Source: Pseudonocardia sp. HH130629-09 (GTDB taxonomy: Bacteria > Actinomycetota > Actinomycetes > Mycobacteriales > Pseudonocardiaceae). Taken from it: DNA of 64,000 bases. A program made the translations under genes and the position numbers. The stretch spans positions 4,216,001 to 4,280,000 of the forward strand of contig NZ_CP011868.1 in NCBI RefSeq assembly GCF_001294645.1. Direction: 5' to 3'. The notes below the pieces were generated by a model. That model searched no databases. It was not told the origin of the DNA and worked only from the letters and a program-made list of their open reading frames with translations. Below, in pieces: positions 50,307 to 58,838 of the stretch; within the stretch, counting starts at the first letter, position 1, and the number at the start of each line of letters is the position of its first letter.

Positions 50307-52307
50307 CTACTGTTCTCCCATCGCACGGCCCCCGTAGCTCAGGGGATAGAGCACCGCCCTCCGGAGGCGGGAGCGCAGGTTCGAATCCTGCCGGGGGCAC
50401 TTCACGGATGGGAACGGTTCGCCGTTTCCGTCCTTTTTCTGTTGATCAGGCTGTGACCGGCCGGGTTCGGTGGACGCGGTCAGGGCGTCGGTGCTGGCGG
50501 TGTGGGCGGCGGGCATGGTGTCGCCGGTCAGGGTTATGCGGACCTGCAGTTTGTTGGTGGGTTTGTCGTAGTGGGCTTCGAGGCGTAGGGCTTCGAACAG
50601 CCGTCGCAATAGGGGTTCGGGCACGGTGGTGAGGTCGCAGGACCCGACGGGGAGCAGGTCGAGCAGCTCGGGGTTGGGCTGGTCGACCTGTTGGGTGTGG
50701 AGTCGGTCGAGGTGTTCGCGTAGGTGTGCGCGTTCGGTTCCGAGTTCTTGGCGGCGTCGGCTGATGTCGGCGACGAGGTCGGGGTCGAGCTCGTCGGCCA
50801 GTTCCAGGGTGCGGATCAGGGCGGTGCGTCGCTTCTCGATGTCGGAGATGGCCTTCGTCGTGGCGCAGACGCGGCGCTCGTGGTCAGCGGCCGCTCCGGC
50901 GGCGATCTGGTGGGCTGCGGCCCCGAGGAGTTGCGCTCGGTATCGGCCGAACACGTGGTCGGCGAGGAATCCGTTCACCGCCGCCACTACCGCGTCTTCT
51001 TGGATCCAGTAGCTGCCGGAGTGACCGTCGGGGACCGGCTGGCCGGGTTTAGGGGCGCATGCGTAGTAGGCGCGACCGCGGCGGGTCTTCCCGAACAGCC
51101 GGCGTCCGCACCAGCGGCAGAACAGGTGCGAGCGCAGTAGGTAGGAGCGTTTGGTCTGCGGGTGTGGGCTCTTCCCGGGCGCGGTGCGGGATCCGAACCG
51201 GCGGGCGGCGATCTCCTGGGCGGCGATCCAGGTCTGCAGCTCGACGAGCGCCTCGTGGGTGTGTTTTGAGGACCACACCCACTCCGAGAGCGGGTTCAGC
51301 GCCCCACGTCGGGTCTTGGTCGCCTGCTTGTTCCACACCATGTACCCGGTGTGCTTGGGCTGGGTCAGGACCTCCCGCACGCTGGACGCCGTCCAGGCGC
51401 CGACGGCGCGGGTCGGGTCGGGAGGGGTCGGCGGCGGGTTCGAGACGAGGTCGGTGTTGAGCCGGTCGGCGATCGCCTGGTAGCCGAGTCGTTCCCCGAC
51501 CCGCCAGCCGAAGATCCGTTGCACGACCTGACCCTCGACGGGGTCGGGCAGCAGCCGTGTCTTGGTCCGCGCGCCGTCGCGGCCTTTCCCCCGGTGCCCG
51601 CCCCCGGTGTCGGTGATCGCCTTCCCGGCGACGGTGACGGTCTCTCCGCGGTACCCGTACGGGGGTTTCCCGACCGAGTAGCCCTGTTCGGTGTGGGTCT
51701 CGAATCCGCCGCGGGCGCGGGCCAGCATGTCGAGCGCGTACCATTCGGCGACACTCTGTTTCACACGCCGGGTCAGCACTGATGCCGGGACGATCGCGTC
51801 GCTTCGGGCGCCGACGTGAATGGTCTCATCCGCCGCCCACAACGCGATCCCGGCCGCCTGGAGACGGTGTTCGATCATGGTGCCGTAGTAGACGCGCCGG
51901 GCGATCCGGTCGATCTGTTCACAGATCACCGCCTCGAACCCCGGGTCTGGTGACTCCGCCCGTGCCAGCAGATCCTGCACCCCGCCGTCACGGGGGATGG
52001 GGACCTCGACGCTCGCGAGTCCGCGGCCGCGTTCGGCCAGATCGATGCGTCCGGACTCGACGTCGTAGAAGTGCCCGACCACCACGCAGCCTTCGGGCAA
52101 CGCGGCCCGGCAGGTGGAGAGCTGGCGCAGCATCGATCCGACCGGGTCCTGCTGTTCCTCACCCGAGGTGCGACCGAGGAAGGCCACTCGCACCGCCGGT
52201 CCCCCGGAACCGGGATCTGAGGCTGGGGTGGCGTGGGTCGCGGCGCCGGGGCCGTGCTGCATCCACTGCCGCAGCACCTCCGGCGCTGTACCGCGCTGGG
52301 TGTCCAT
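50307..52307 (-). CDS. Large serine recombinase (integrase)
   Basis: 666 residues. The N-terminal resolvase domain has the catalytic Ser in VAFLGRTSGEEQQDPVGSML; a Recombinase domain follows (KPPYGYRGETVTVAGKA, QAIADRLNTDL), then a zinc ribbon FCRWCGRRLFGKTRRGRAYY and a coiled-coil region. ATG 52307 is preferred; the frame is open to 52436. The last about 31 residues, from CPRQDSNLRSRLRR onward, are the antisense translation of tRNA-Arg, and the TAG stop lies upstream of the tRNA. Large serine recombinases mediate integration and, with a directionality factor, excision. Probably intact. Confidence 0.9.
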   Translation of the reverse strand: MDTQRGTAPEVLRQWMQHGPGAATHATPASDPGSGGPAVRVAFLGRTSGEEQQDPVGSMLRQLSTCRAALPEGCVVVGHFYDVESGRIDLAERGRGLASVEVPIPRDGGVQDLLARAESPDPGFEAVICEQIDRIARRVYYGTMIEHRLQAAGIALWAADETIHVGARSDAIVPASVLTRRVKQSVAEWYALDMLARARGGFETHTEQGYSVGKPPYGYRGETVTVAGKAITDTGGGHRGKGRDGARTKTRLLPDPVEGQVVQRIFGWRVGERLGYQAIADRLNTDLVSNPPPTPPDPTRAVGAWTASSVREVLTQPKHTGYMVWNKQATKTRRGALNPLSEWVWSSKHTHEALVELQTWIAAQEIAARRFGSRTAPGKSPHPQTKRSYLLRSHLFCRWCGRRLFGKTRRGRAYYACAPKPGQPVPDGHSGSYWIQEDAVVAAVNGFLADHVFGRYRAQLLGAAAHQIAAGAAADHERRVCATTKAISDIEKRRTALIRTLELADELDPDLVADISRRRQELGTERAHLREHLDRLHTQQVDQPNPELLDLLPVGSCDLTTVPEPLLRRLFEALRLEAHYDKPTNKLQVRITLTGDTMPAAHTASTDALTASTEPGRSQPDQQKKDGNGEPFPSVKCPRQDSNLRSRLRRAVLYPLSYGGRAMGEQ
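50308..50313 (+). promoter_or_regulatory. Predicted -10 element of tRNA-Arg
   Basis: TACTGT fits the TANNNT pattern and lies 15 bp before the mature tRNA 5' end. The TAG stop of the recombinase gene on the other strand overlaps it (50307-50309). Confidence 0.4.
50328..50399 (+). tRNA. tRNA-Arg (CCG)
   Basis: A complete 72-nt cloverleaf: acceptor GCCCCCG/CGGGGGC, D-stem GCTC/GAGC, anticodon stem CCGCC/GGCGG with loop CTCCGGA (anticodon CCG, reads CGG), T-stem GCAGG/CCTGC with loop TTCGAAT. CCA is not encoded. It is the probable attachment site of the element to its right. Confidence 0.97.
50410..50438 (+). terminator. Intrinsic terminator after tRNA-Arg
   Basis: GGGAACGG and CCGTTTCC pair across a TTCG tetraloop, followed by a T5 run. 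A textbook intrinsic terminator, rare for a genome this GC-rich. It falls inside the recombinase reading frame on the other strand. Confidence 0.7.
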
Positions 52308-52354
52308 CTCGACCGTCCTCTCCGACCTGCGCGACCACCGCTGTCCGCCGCCCG

Positions 52355-52621
52355 TCACCGGGGCCGGCGGTGCGTCCGCATCCACTCGTTGATCTCCCAC
52401 AGAACGCGTGCCTGCTCTGCACGTACCACCACACACTCGGACTCCGACGCCGGAGTGACGATCTCCCCGTCGACGAACAATCGCCCCGAAACACCATTCT
52501 TTCCCGACTCCCCTGACTGCGGAGAAGAATAGTCCGTGGAATGTCGCCGATGGCGCCCATTCGCATGTCGATGATAACGCCGACCGGTGCCGGATCCGGG
52601 ACCGCTATCGACCTGATCCAT
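52355..52621 (-). CDS. Possible small protein upstream of the recombinase
   Basis: 88 residues from ATG 52621. The N-terminal half is low-complexity (Gly/His/Arg/Ser); the C-terminal half (LFVDGEIVTPASESECVVV, RAEQARVLWEINEWMRTHR) looks like a real beta strand plus amphipathic helix. It ends 47 bp before the recombinase start on the same strand, a place where small accessory genes occur. No recognisable family; weak ribosome binding site. It could be spurious. Confidence 0.3.
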   Translation of the reverse strand: MDQVDSGPGSGTGRRYHRHANGRHRRHSTDYSSPQSGESGKNGVSGRLFVDGEIVTPASESECVVVRAEQARVLWEINEWMRTHRRPR

Positions 52622-52651
52622 TCTTTCTGCGCATTTGCCGGTGACCTGATC
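52622..52651. other. Short gap before the IS256-like element; surrounding 52308-52721 otherwise unassigned
   Basis: Between the recombinase start and the IS256 transposase only the doubtful small gene above is seen. The stretch 52480-52680 is visibly less GC-rich than the rest of the window. No excisionase or directionality factor is recognisable. Confidence 0.4.
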
Positions 52652-54056
52652 GGGACTGTTTCAAGATCGGTGTTTTCGGCCCGACACGCCGGGCTGAGGT
52701 CCGGCGAGATGGGCACGGACAGTGATGACATCGGACCTTGTGGATCCAAGCGAGGGTGACCCGAAGCCTGCTCGGCAGGCGTCGGCGGAGCGGGCCGCTG
52801 CGGCGGCGATGGTGGCCGAGGCGAAGGCGCGCGGGCTGGCGTTGACCGGCCCGGACGGCCTGTTGAAGCTCTTTACCAAGAATGTTCTGGAAACGGCGCT
52901 GAACGAGGAGATGACCGAGCACCTCGGGCACGACAAGAACCGGGCCGACCCCGGCCGGGAATCCACCAACGTGCGGAACGGGTCCCGCTCGAAGACGGTT
53001 CTCTCGGATGCCGCGGGTGACGTGGAGATCGACGTTCCGAGAGACAGGGCCAGCACTTTCGAGCCGCAGATCGTGAAGAAGCGTCAGCGGCGCCTCACAG
53101 ATGTCGACGAGGTCGTACTGTCGCTGTATGCGAAAGGGATGACGACCGGGGAGGTTTCCGCACATTTCGCTGACATCTATGGGGCGTCAGTATCGAAGGA
53201 GACGGTCTCGCGGATCACCGACAAGGTCGTCGCCGAGATGAATGACTGGGTTGGTCGGCCGTTGGATTCGGTGTACGCCGCGGTGTTCATCGACGCTGTC
53301 CACGTCAAGGTCCGGGACGGGCAGGTCGCCAACCGGCCGGTCTACGCAGCCATCGGCGTCACCGTGGACGGCTGCAAGGACGTGCTGGGGCTGTGGATGG
53401 GCGTCGGCAGTGAGGGCGCGAAGTTCTGGATGAGCGTGCTGGTCGACCTGAAGAACCGCGGCGTGCGTGACGTGCTGTTCCTGGTCTGCGACGGCCTCAA
53501 AGGACTCCCGGAGGTCGTGGCCAACGTGTGGCCGCAAACCATTGTCCAAACCTGCGTCGTGCACCTGATCCGAAACACTTTCCGGCTGGTGGGTCGACAG
53601 GACTGGGACGCGGTGAAGCGCGACATCAAACCAATCTATGCCGCGCCCAACCCGAATGCAGCACTTATCGCTATGGATGAGCTCGACGAGAAATGGGGCC
53701 GTAAGTACGCGGCGATGATCCGGCTATGGCGCAACGCGTGGGAAGAGTTCGTGCCGTTCTTGGACTACGACGTCGAGATTCGAAGGGTGATCTGCTCTAC
53801 GAATGCGATCGAATCGCTTAACGCCCGCTACCGGCGCGCGGTGCGGGCGCGTGGTCATTTCCCCACTGAGCAGGCTGCGATGAAATGCTTGTATCTTGTG
53901 ACTCGCAGCCTGGACCCGACCGGGACGGGCCGCACGAGGTGGACGATGCGTTGGAAGCCCGTGATCAACGCGTTCGCCATCACGTTCGGTGACCGCTGGC
54001 CGGGAGCCGAGACCTACTGAGCAACGACGCCGAAACACCGATCACGAGACAGGCCC
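52652..54056 (+). mobile_element. IS256-family-like insertion sequence, no target duplication
   Basis: About 1.4 kb with imperfect inverted ends sharing GATCGGTGTTTTCGGC (one gap on the right). The 8-9 bp on the two sides do not match, although this family normally duplicates 8-9 bp. The right end lies 4 bp before the orfA start codon of an IS3 element. This suggests a deletion next to the element. Confidence 0.85.
52722..54020 (+). CDS. IS256-family (Mutator-type) transposase
   Basis: 432 residues, full length for the family. The DDE elements are in VYAAVFIDAVHVKVRDGQVA (first Asp), VLFLVCDGLKGLPEVV with the C/D-x2-H helix QTCVVHLIRNTFR, and the Glu in [21 protein letters not shown] 52722 or ATG 52725 as start. 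No frame damage, so the enzyme could be active. Confidence 0.95.
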   Translation: MMTSDLVDPSEGDPKPARQASAERAAAAAMVAEAKARGLALTGPDGLLKLFTKNVLETALNEEMTEHLGHDKNRADPGRESTNVRNGSRSKTVLSDAAGDVEIDVPRDRASTFEPQIVKKRQRRLTDVDEVVLSLYAKGMTTGEVSAHFADIYGASVSKETVSRITDKVVAEMNDWVGRPLDSVYAAVFIDAVHVKVRDGQVANRPVYAAIGVTVDGCKDVLGLWMGVGSEGAKFWMSVLVDLKNRGVRDVLFLVCDGLKGLPEVVANVWPQTIVQTCVVHLIRNTFRLVGRQDWDAVKRDIKPIYAAPNPNAALIAMDELDEKWGRKYAAMIRLWRNAWEEFVPFLDYDVEIRRVICSTNAIESLNARYRRAVRARGHFPTEQAAMKCLYLVTRSLDPTGTGRTRWTMRWKPVINAFAITFGDRWPGAETY

Positions 54057-54344
54057 GCCGTTGACAGCACCGAGGAAGTTCAGCGACGAGATGCGTGAGC
54101 GGGCCAAGCGCATGGTCCGGGAAGCACGCCAGCAGGAGCCCGGCTTGTCGGTCAACGCCGCGTGTAAGCGGATCGGACCGCAGCTGGGGATCCTTCCCGA
54201 CACGCTGCGGGGCTGGTGCAAGCAGGCCGATATCGACGACGGTCTGACACCCGGGGTCACGACCGAGGACCGCGACGAGTTGACCCGGCTGCGGCGGGAG
54301 AACGCCGAGCTGCGGCGGGCGAATGAGATCCTCAAGACTGCCTC

Positions 54345-55568
54345 CTTGGACTCAACCGGTCAGCGCAACACCCGGGTAGTTGATCATGATAGGGGTGTGG
54401 GATGGCGCGACTGGGACGACCTGGGATGTCCGATGCCGACCGCGCGGATCTGTGGGTCCGGTGGGGGCGTGGGGAGTCGATCAGTGACATCGCTCGGGCG
54501 ATCGGACGCCCGCCGGGGTCGGTGTTCACGGTGCTCAAGTCCACCGGTGGCTACGTGCCGCCATCACGTCGTCGCCGACCGGGGACGCTGACCGCGGCCG
54601 AGCGGGAGGAGATCTCTCGTGGTCTGGCCCAGTATCGTTCGATCCGGGCCATCGCGGCTGGGCTCGGTCGTCCGGCCTCGACGGTGAGCCGGGAGGTCGC
54701 CCGCAACAAGGGTCGGCGTGCCTACCGTGCTGTGGACGCCGAGGACCGCGCCTGGCGCCGGGCCCAGCGCCCCAAGACGTGTCTGCTCGCCCGTCGTCCG
54801 CTGCTGTGTGGGTTCGTCGCTGCCAGACTGGGTGAGGACTGGTCGCCCGAGCAGATCGCCGGGCACCTGGCCAAGCACTACGCTCCGGGATCGGGGATGC
54901 GGGTGTCACACGAGACGATCTACAAGTCGCTGTTCGTGCAGACCCGCGGTGTGCTGGCCAAAGACCTGCAGAAACACCTGCGGTCGGGCCGTCCGATCCG
55001 GCGTAACGTGCACAACACCACCGGTGGGCAGTGGCGCTCGCAGATCCCCGGCGCGGTCTCCATCCACGACCGGCCCGCCGAGGTGACTGATCGGGCGGTG
55101 CCCGGGCACTGGGAAGGTGATCTGCTGCTCGGGCGTGGCACCACCCAGATCGCGACCGTGGTCGAGCGCGCGACCCGGTTCACCGTGCTGGTCGCGCTCG
55201 GAGGGCGCGACATGCACACCGTCGCCCACCAACTGTCCCGGCAGATGGCCCGACTGCCCGAACACGTCCGCAAGTCGCTGACCTGGGACCGCGGGATGGA
55301 ACTGGCCCGCCACACCATCGTCACCGCCCGGACCGGGTTGGACGTCTACTTCGCCGACCCGGCCAGCCCCTGGCAGCGTGGCACGAACGAGAACACCAAC
55401 CGGCTACTACGCCAGTACTTCCCGAAGGGCACCCGGCTCGACCACATCACCCAGGCCCAACTCGACCGCGTCGCGGAACGCCTCAACACCCGACCGCGCA
55501 AAACGCTTGATTTCGACACCCCGGCTGATAGATTCGGAGCACTGTTGCGCTGACCGGTTGAGTCCAAG
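54345..55568 (+). mobile_element. IS30-family insertion sequence
   Basis: 1,224 bp with perfect 25-bp inverted ends starting CTTGGACTCAACCGG. The 2-bp duplication TC flanks it (54343-54344 and 55569-55570). It sits in codon 95 of the IS3 orfA. The transposase is intact. Confidence 0.95.
54402..55553 (+). CDS. IS30-family transposase
   Basis: 383 residues with two N-terminal helix-turn-helix regions (GESISDIARAIGRPPGSVFT, RSIRAIAAGLGRPASTVSRE) and a DDE core: Asp in PGHWEGDLLLGRG, Asp in SLTWDRGMELARH, Glu in GTNENTNRLLRQYFPKGT. Length and motifs are normal; probably functional. Confidence 0.96.
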   Translation: MARLGRPGMSDADRADLWVRWGRGESISDIARAIGRPPGSVFTVLKSTGGYVPPSRRRRPGTLTAAEREEISRGLAQYRSIRAIAAGLGRPASTVSREVARNKGRRAYRAVDAEDRAWRRAQRPKTCLLARRPLLCGFVAARLGEDWSPEQIAGHLAKHYAPGSGMRVSHETIYKSLFVQTRGVLAKDLQKHLRSGRPIRRNVHNTTGGQWRSQIPGAVSIHDRPAEVTDRAVPGHWEGDLLLGRGTTQIATVVERATRFTVLVALGGRDMHTVAHQLSRQMARLPEHVRKSLTWDRGMELARHTIVTARTGLDVYFADPASPWQRGTNENTNRLLRQYFPKGTRLDHITQAQLDRVAERLNTRPRKTLDFDTPADRFGALLR

Positions 55569-56568
55569 TCGGCGTTTTTCGCCTCGGCGGAGCTCGACCG
55601 CCGACTGCGGTGATCGTCGACTACATCGACGCCCACAAGGGCCGGTTCGGGGTCGAGCCGATCTGTGCTGTGCTGACCCAGCACGGCGCCACGATCGCCC
55701 CGAGCGGCTACTACGCAGCCAAGACCCGCCCGCCGTCGCGGCGAGCGCGCTCCGACACCGGGCTGGCCGAGACGATCGAGGCCACGTTCTGGGACCGAGC
55801 CAAGGGCCGCGGGGTCTACGGAGCCCGCAAGATGTGGCACCAGCTGCGCCGAGACGGCGTCCCGGGCGCCGACGGCGCTCCGGTCGCCCGCTGCACCGTC
55901 GAGCGGCTGATGCGCCACCTGGGCCTACGCGGCGCCCGCCGCGGAGCGCCAGTGCTGACCACCCGACCCGACCGACAGGCCACCCGGGCGCCGGATCTGG
56001 TCGATCGGGACTTCACCGCCGCCGCACCCAACCGGCTCTGGGTAGTGGATCTGACCTACGTGCCGACCTGGTCGGGGATGGTGTTCACCGCGTTCGTCTC
56101 CGACGTGTTCTCCCGACGCATCGTCGGATGGCGTTGCGCTTCCTCGATGCCAACCGAGCTCCCGCTCGACGCTCTGGAAATGGCGTTGTGGACCCGTGAC
56201 AGCGCAGGTCAGACGACCGACGGGCGCCTGGACGGGTTGATCCATCACAGCGATGCAGGCAGCCAGTACTGCGCTATCCGATACGGCAACCGCCTCGCCG
56301 AGGCCGGCGCGATCGCCTCGATCGGCTCGGTCGGTGACAGCTACGACAACGCCCTGGCCGAGTCGGTGATCGGGCTCTACAAGACCGAGTGCATCCGCCG
56401 TGACGGACCGATCCGTGCGGTCGAGGATCTCGAGCTGGCCACCGCGAGCTGGGTGCATTGGTTCAACACCCAGCGGCTGCACTCCATGATCGGCAACTGT
56501 CAACGGCGGGTTGGGAGTGACCCCGTAGCGACGGATTGGAACTGACCCCCGGCGTGGTGTGGTGATGG

Positions 56569-57420
56569 TCAGTCGTTGCTGGCGCGGTTGTGTTTGGCCA
56601 GGAGCTCGCGTCGGGCGCGGGTGCGGTAGGAGTCCCCGGACAGGGTCAGGACTTCGGCGTGGTGGACGAGGCGGTCGATCATGGCTGCGGCGACGACGTC
56701 GTCGGAGAAGGTCTCGCCCCAGCGGCCGAAGGGCAGATTGCTGGTGACCATGACGCTGCCTTGTTCATAGCGGGAAGCGATGAGCTGGAAGAACAGGTTC
56801 GCTGCGTCCTGGTCGAACGGGATGTAGCCGACCTCGTCGATGATGATCAGTTTGTAGCGGCGGATCTTCTTCAGCTCGGCCTCGAGCCGGCCGCTCTGGT
56901 GCGCGGCGGCGAGTCTGGTGATCCAGTTGCTGGCGGTGTCGAACAGGACCGAGTAGCCGGCGTGGGCGGCTTTGACGCCGAGCCCGATCGCGAGGTGGGT
57001 CTTCCCGATCCCGGGCGGGCCGAGCAGGATCACGTTCTCGCACTTGGCGACGAACGTGCTCGTGGCCAGGTGGGCCAGGATGTCGCGGCGCAGCGAGGGC
57101 AGATGGTCGAGGTTGAAGTCCTCCAAGGTCTTGACCTGGGGGAAGTGCGCGGTGCGGATCCGCATGACCGTGCCCTTGGACTCGCGGTCGGCGACCTGGC
57201 GCTGCAGCAGCGCGCCCAGATACTCCTCGTGCGACCAGTTCTCCTCACGGGCCTGGGCGGCAAGCTGTTCCCAGCTGGCCGCGATGGTCGGGGTCTTCAG
57301 GACCCGGGTCAGGTAGGCGATCATCGCCGGCAGTCCGTCGGGGACCGCGGCCAGCACCGGACCGGCCGGCCCCGAGCTCCCAGCGGGGTCGGTGGTGATC
57401 TTCGGTGGTGTGGTTGTCAT
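56569..57420 (-). CDS. istB: IS21 helper ATPase IstB
   Basis: 283 residues of the DnaA/IstB AAA+ type. Walker A GPPGIGKTHLAIGLG, Walker B YKLIIIDEVGYIPFD and sensor region VMVTSNLPFGRWGETF are clear. ATG 57420 overlaps the istA stop as ATGA. Helps target selection by IstA. Confidence 0.96.
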   Translation of the reverse strand: MTTTPPKITTDPAGSSGPAGPVLAAVPDGLPAMIAYLTRVLKTPTIAASWEQLAAQAREENWSHEEYLGALLQRQVADRESKGTVMRIRTAHFPQVKTLEDFNLDHLPSLRRDILAHLATSTFVAKCENVILLGPPGIGKTHLAIGLGVKAAHAGYSVLFDTASNWITRLAAAHQSGRLEAELKKIRRYKLIIIDEVGYIPFDQDAANLFFQLIASRYEQGSVMVTSNLPFGRWGETFSDDVVAAAMIDRLVHHAEVLTLSGDSYRTRARRELLAKHNRASND

Positions 57421-58676
57421 GAGCTGCTCGCTTCCTCGGCAGTGGAGACGAAGTCGACACCGAACAGGGCGTCGTAGTCGGGCAGTGCGCGCAGGGTCAC
57501 CGGGTGGCCGTCGAGGTGACGGCGTGCTGCGGCCTGTCGGGTGTTGCGGTCGTGGGCCAGGGCGCGGCGCATCGCCGCGGCGGTGTGCTGGTGCGCCGGG
57601 TCGGTGATCACCGCGTGGCGGGCCCAGCTGCGGTCGTGACGGGCGACGACCTGGCCGGCGCAGTAGACGACGACCTCGCGCGGTGAGGCGGCGACATCGA
57701 CGAACCGGCCGATCATCTGCGGATCCACGGAGTAGTCGTTGGCATCGACGCGGACGTAGTAGTCCCGTGCCAGCCGGATCCGCTGGGCCAGCCCGATCGG
57801 CGGGTCCAGCGGCGGCAGCGGAGTCATCGCCGCGTAGTCGTGGGCGAGCACGTCCACCGGGCGGCCGCCGATCGCTCGGACGGTGCGGGTGTTGGCCCGG
57901 GCCAGCCAGTCGTCGATCTGGTGGTTGAAGTCGGCTGGGGAGGCGAAGCGACGTCCGGGCAGGAACGAGGTCTCGAAGTAGCCGTTGTTGCGTTCGACCA
58001 GCCCCTTGAACTCCGGATCCCGCGGTGGGGCAAGCCGGATCCGGGTGGCCAGAGTGCCGGCGAACGCAGCGGCCGGTGCCGAGACCCGCCCGGTCCCGCC
58101 GATCGCAGACTCCCGGTCCCAGACCAGCGTGCGGGTCACCCGCCCGACGTCGCTGATCAGCTGCCACATCCCGGACAGGATGTCCCCGGCCTGGCGCGAG
58201 GGGATCATCGTCGCGGACAAGAACCGCGAGTAGCCCAGCGTCATCACCAGCACCGGTAGGACCCGTTCCTAGCCTGGGCCGACGGGGATCGTGGTCTCGG
58301 GGAACCACAGGTCGCACTGGGTGATCTCGCCCGGTGCGTAGGCGACCCGGTCGACCGGGTCGATCCCGACATACTCGGGGCGGATCTGGCGGATCCGGTC
58401 CTTGAGCACGGTCAGCGAGTGCTCCCACCCGATCCGCTCTGCGATCACCGTGGCCGGCATGCGTGGGAACTGCGCCAGCAATGCCCGCACCTGCGGCTCG
58501 ACCGCATCCGCCAGCGATCCCCGCGGGCCCCGTTCCCGCTTCGGCGGGCCCGGCGCCCGCAACGCGGAGCGCACCGTGTTGCGGGCCACCCCCAGCCGGC
58601 GGGCGATCTCCTTGATCGGGACACCCTCGGCCCGATGCAGACGACGGATCTCGGCCCAGTCCTCCACCGACAACAC
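57417..58676 (-). pseudogene. istA: IS21 transposase IstA with an in-frame amber codon
   Basis: The frame from ATG 58676 has the IS21 helix-turn-helix (PIKEIARRLGVARNTVRSAL) and reaches the integrase core at GEITQCDLWFPE (first Asp), then meets TAG at 58269-58271. The same frame continues to 57417 with VMTLGYSRFLSATMIPSRQA, TLVWDRESAIGG (second Asp) and PRDPEFKGLVERNNGYFETS (Glu). CAG to TAG at a Gln is the simplest explanation. A later internal start at 58253 would lack the first Asp. Confidence 0.9.
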
Positions 58677-58838
58677 CCCCTCAGCGTCGTGCAGAGGGGG
58701 TCAATCCCAAGCCGACGCTAGGGGGTCAGTCTGAGCCCGTCGTCGACAGCAACATGCCGCCGATCGAGTACGAACAGAACTACTACGCTCACCAACCAGC
58801 CCGAGACACTCCGATCTCGGGAGAACTCAGCCTCCACT

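Larger units (their letters stand above)
54061..55613 (+). pseudogene. IS3 orfA, interrupted by IS30
   Basis: Two pieces, 54061-54344 and 55571-55613, join to 109 codons including the stop once IS30 and one TC are removed. The product has the IS3 orfA helix-turn-helix (RKFSDEMRERAKRMVREARQ, LPDTLRGWCKQADIDDG) and the leucine zipper ELTRLRRENAELRRANEILK, ending KTASAFFASAELDRRLR. The start TTG 54061 is 4 bp past the IS256 end, so native expression signals are lost. GTGA overlap with orfB. Confidence 0.88.
56498..58748 (-). mobile_element. IS21-family insertion sequence
   Basis: 2,251 bp. The ends share TGTC-A-CG...TGACCCC (left TGTCAACGGCGGG, right complement TGTCGACGACGGG). The 5-bp target GCAAC is duplicated at 56493-56497 and 58749-58753. 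It carries istA and istB on the minus strand. Confidence 0.93.
55610..58838 (+). pseudogene. IS3 orfB transposase, interrupted by IS21 and by an IS5-like element
   Basis: Pieces 55610-56497 and 58754-58838 (plus GA at 59829-59830 for the stop) join to 325 codons. The integrase core is visible: PNRLWVVDLTYVPTWSGMVF (Asp), LIHHSDAGSQYCAIRY (Asp) and SIGSVGDSYDNALAESVIGL (Glu), then WVHWFNTQRLHSMIGN continuing, after IS21, as MPPIEYEQNYYAHQPARDTP. The TGA itself was split by the IS5-like insertion, which happens to recreate it. Confidence 0.9.

Noticed and set aside
52159..52749. A 196-codon minus-strand frame spanning the recombinase start and the IS256 left end
   Set aside because: It crosses the insertion boundary and has no family-like sequence; the overlapping recombinase frame is the real gene.
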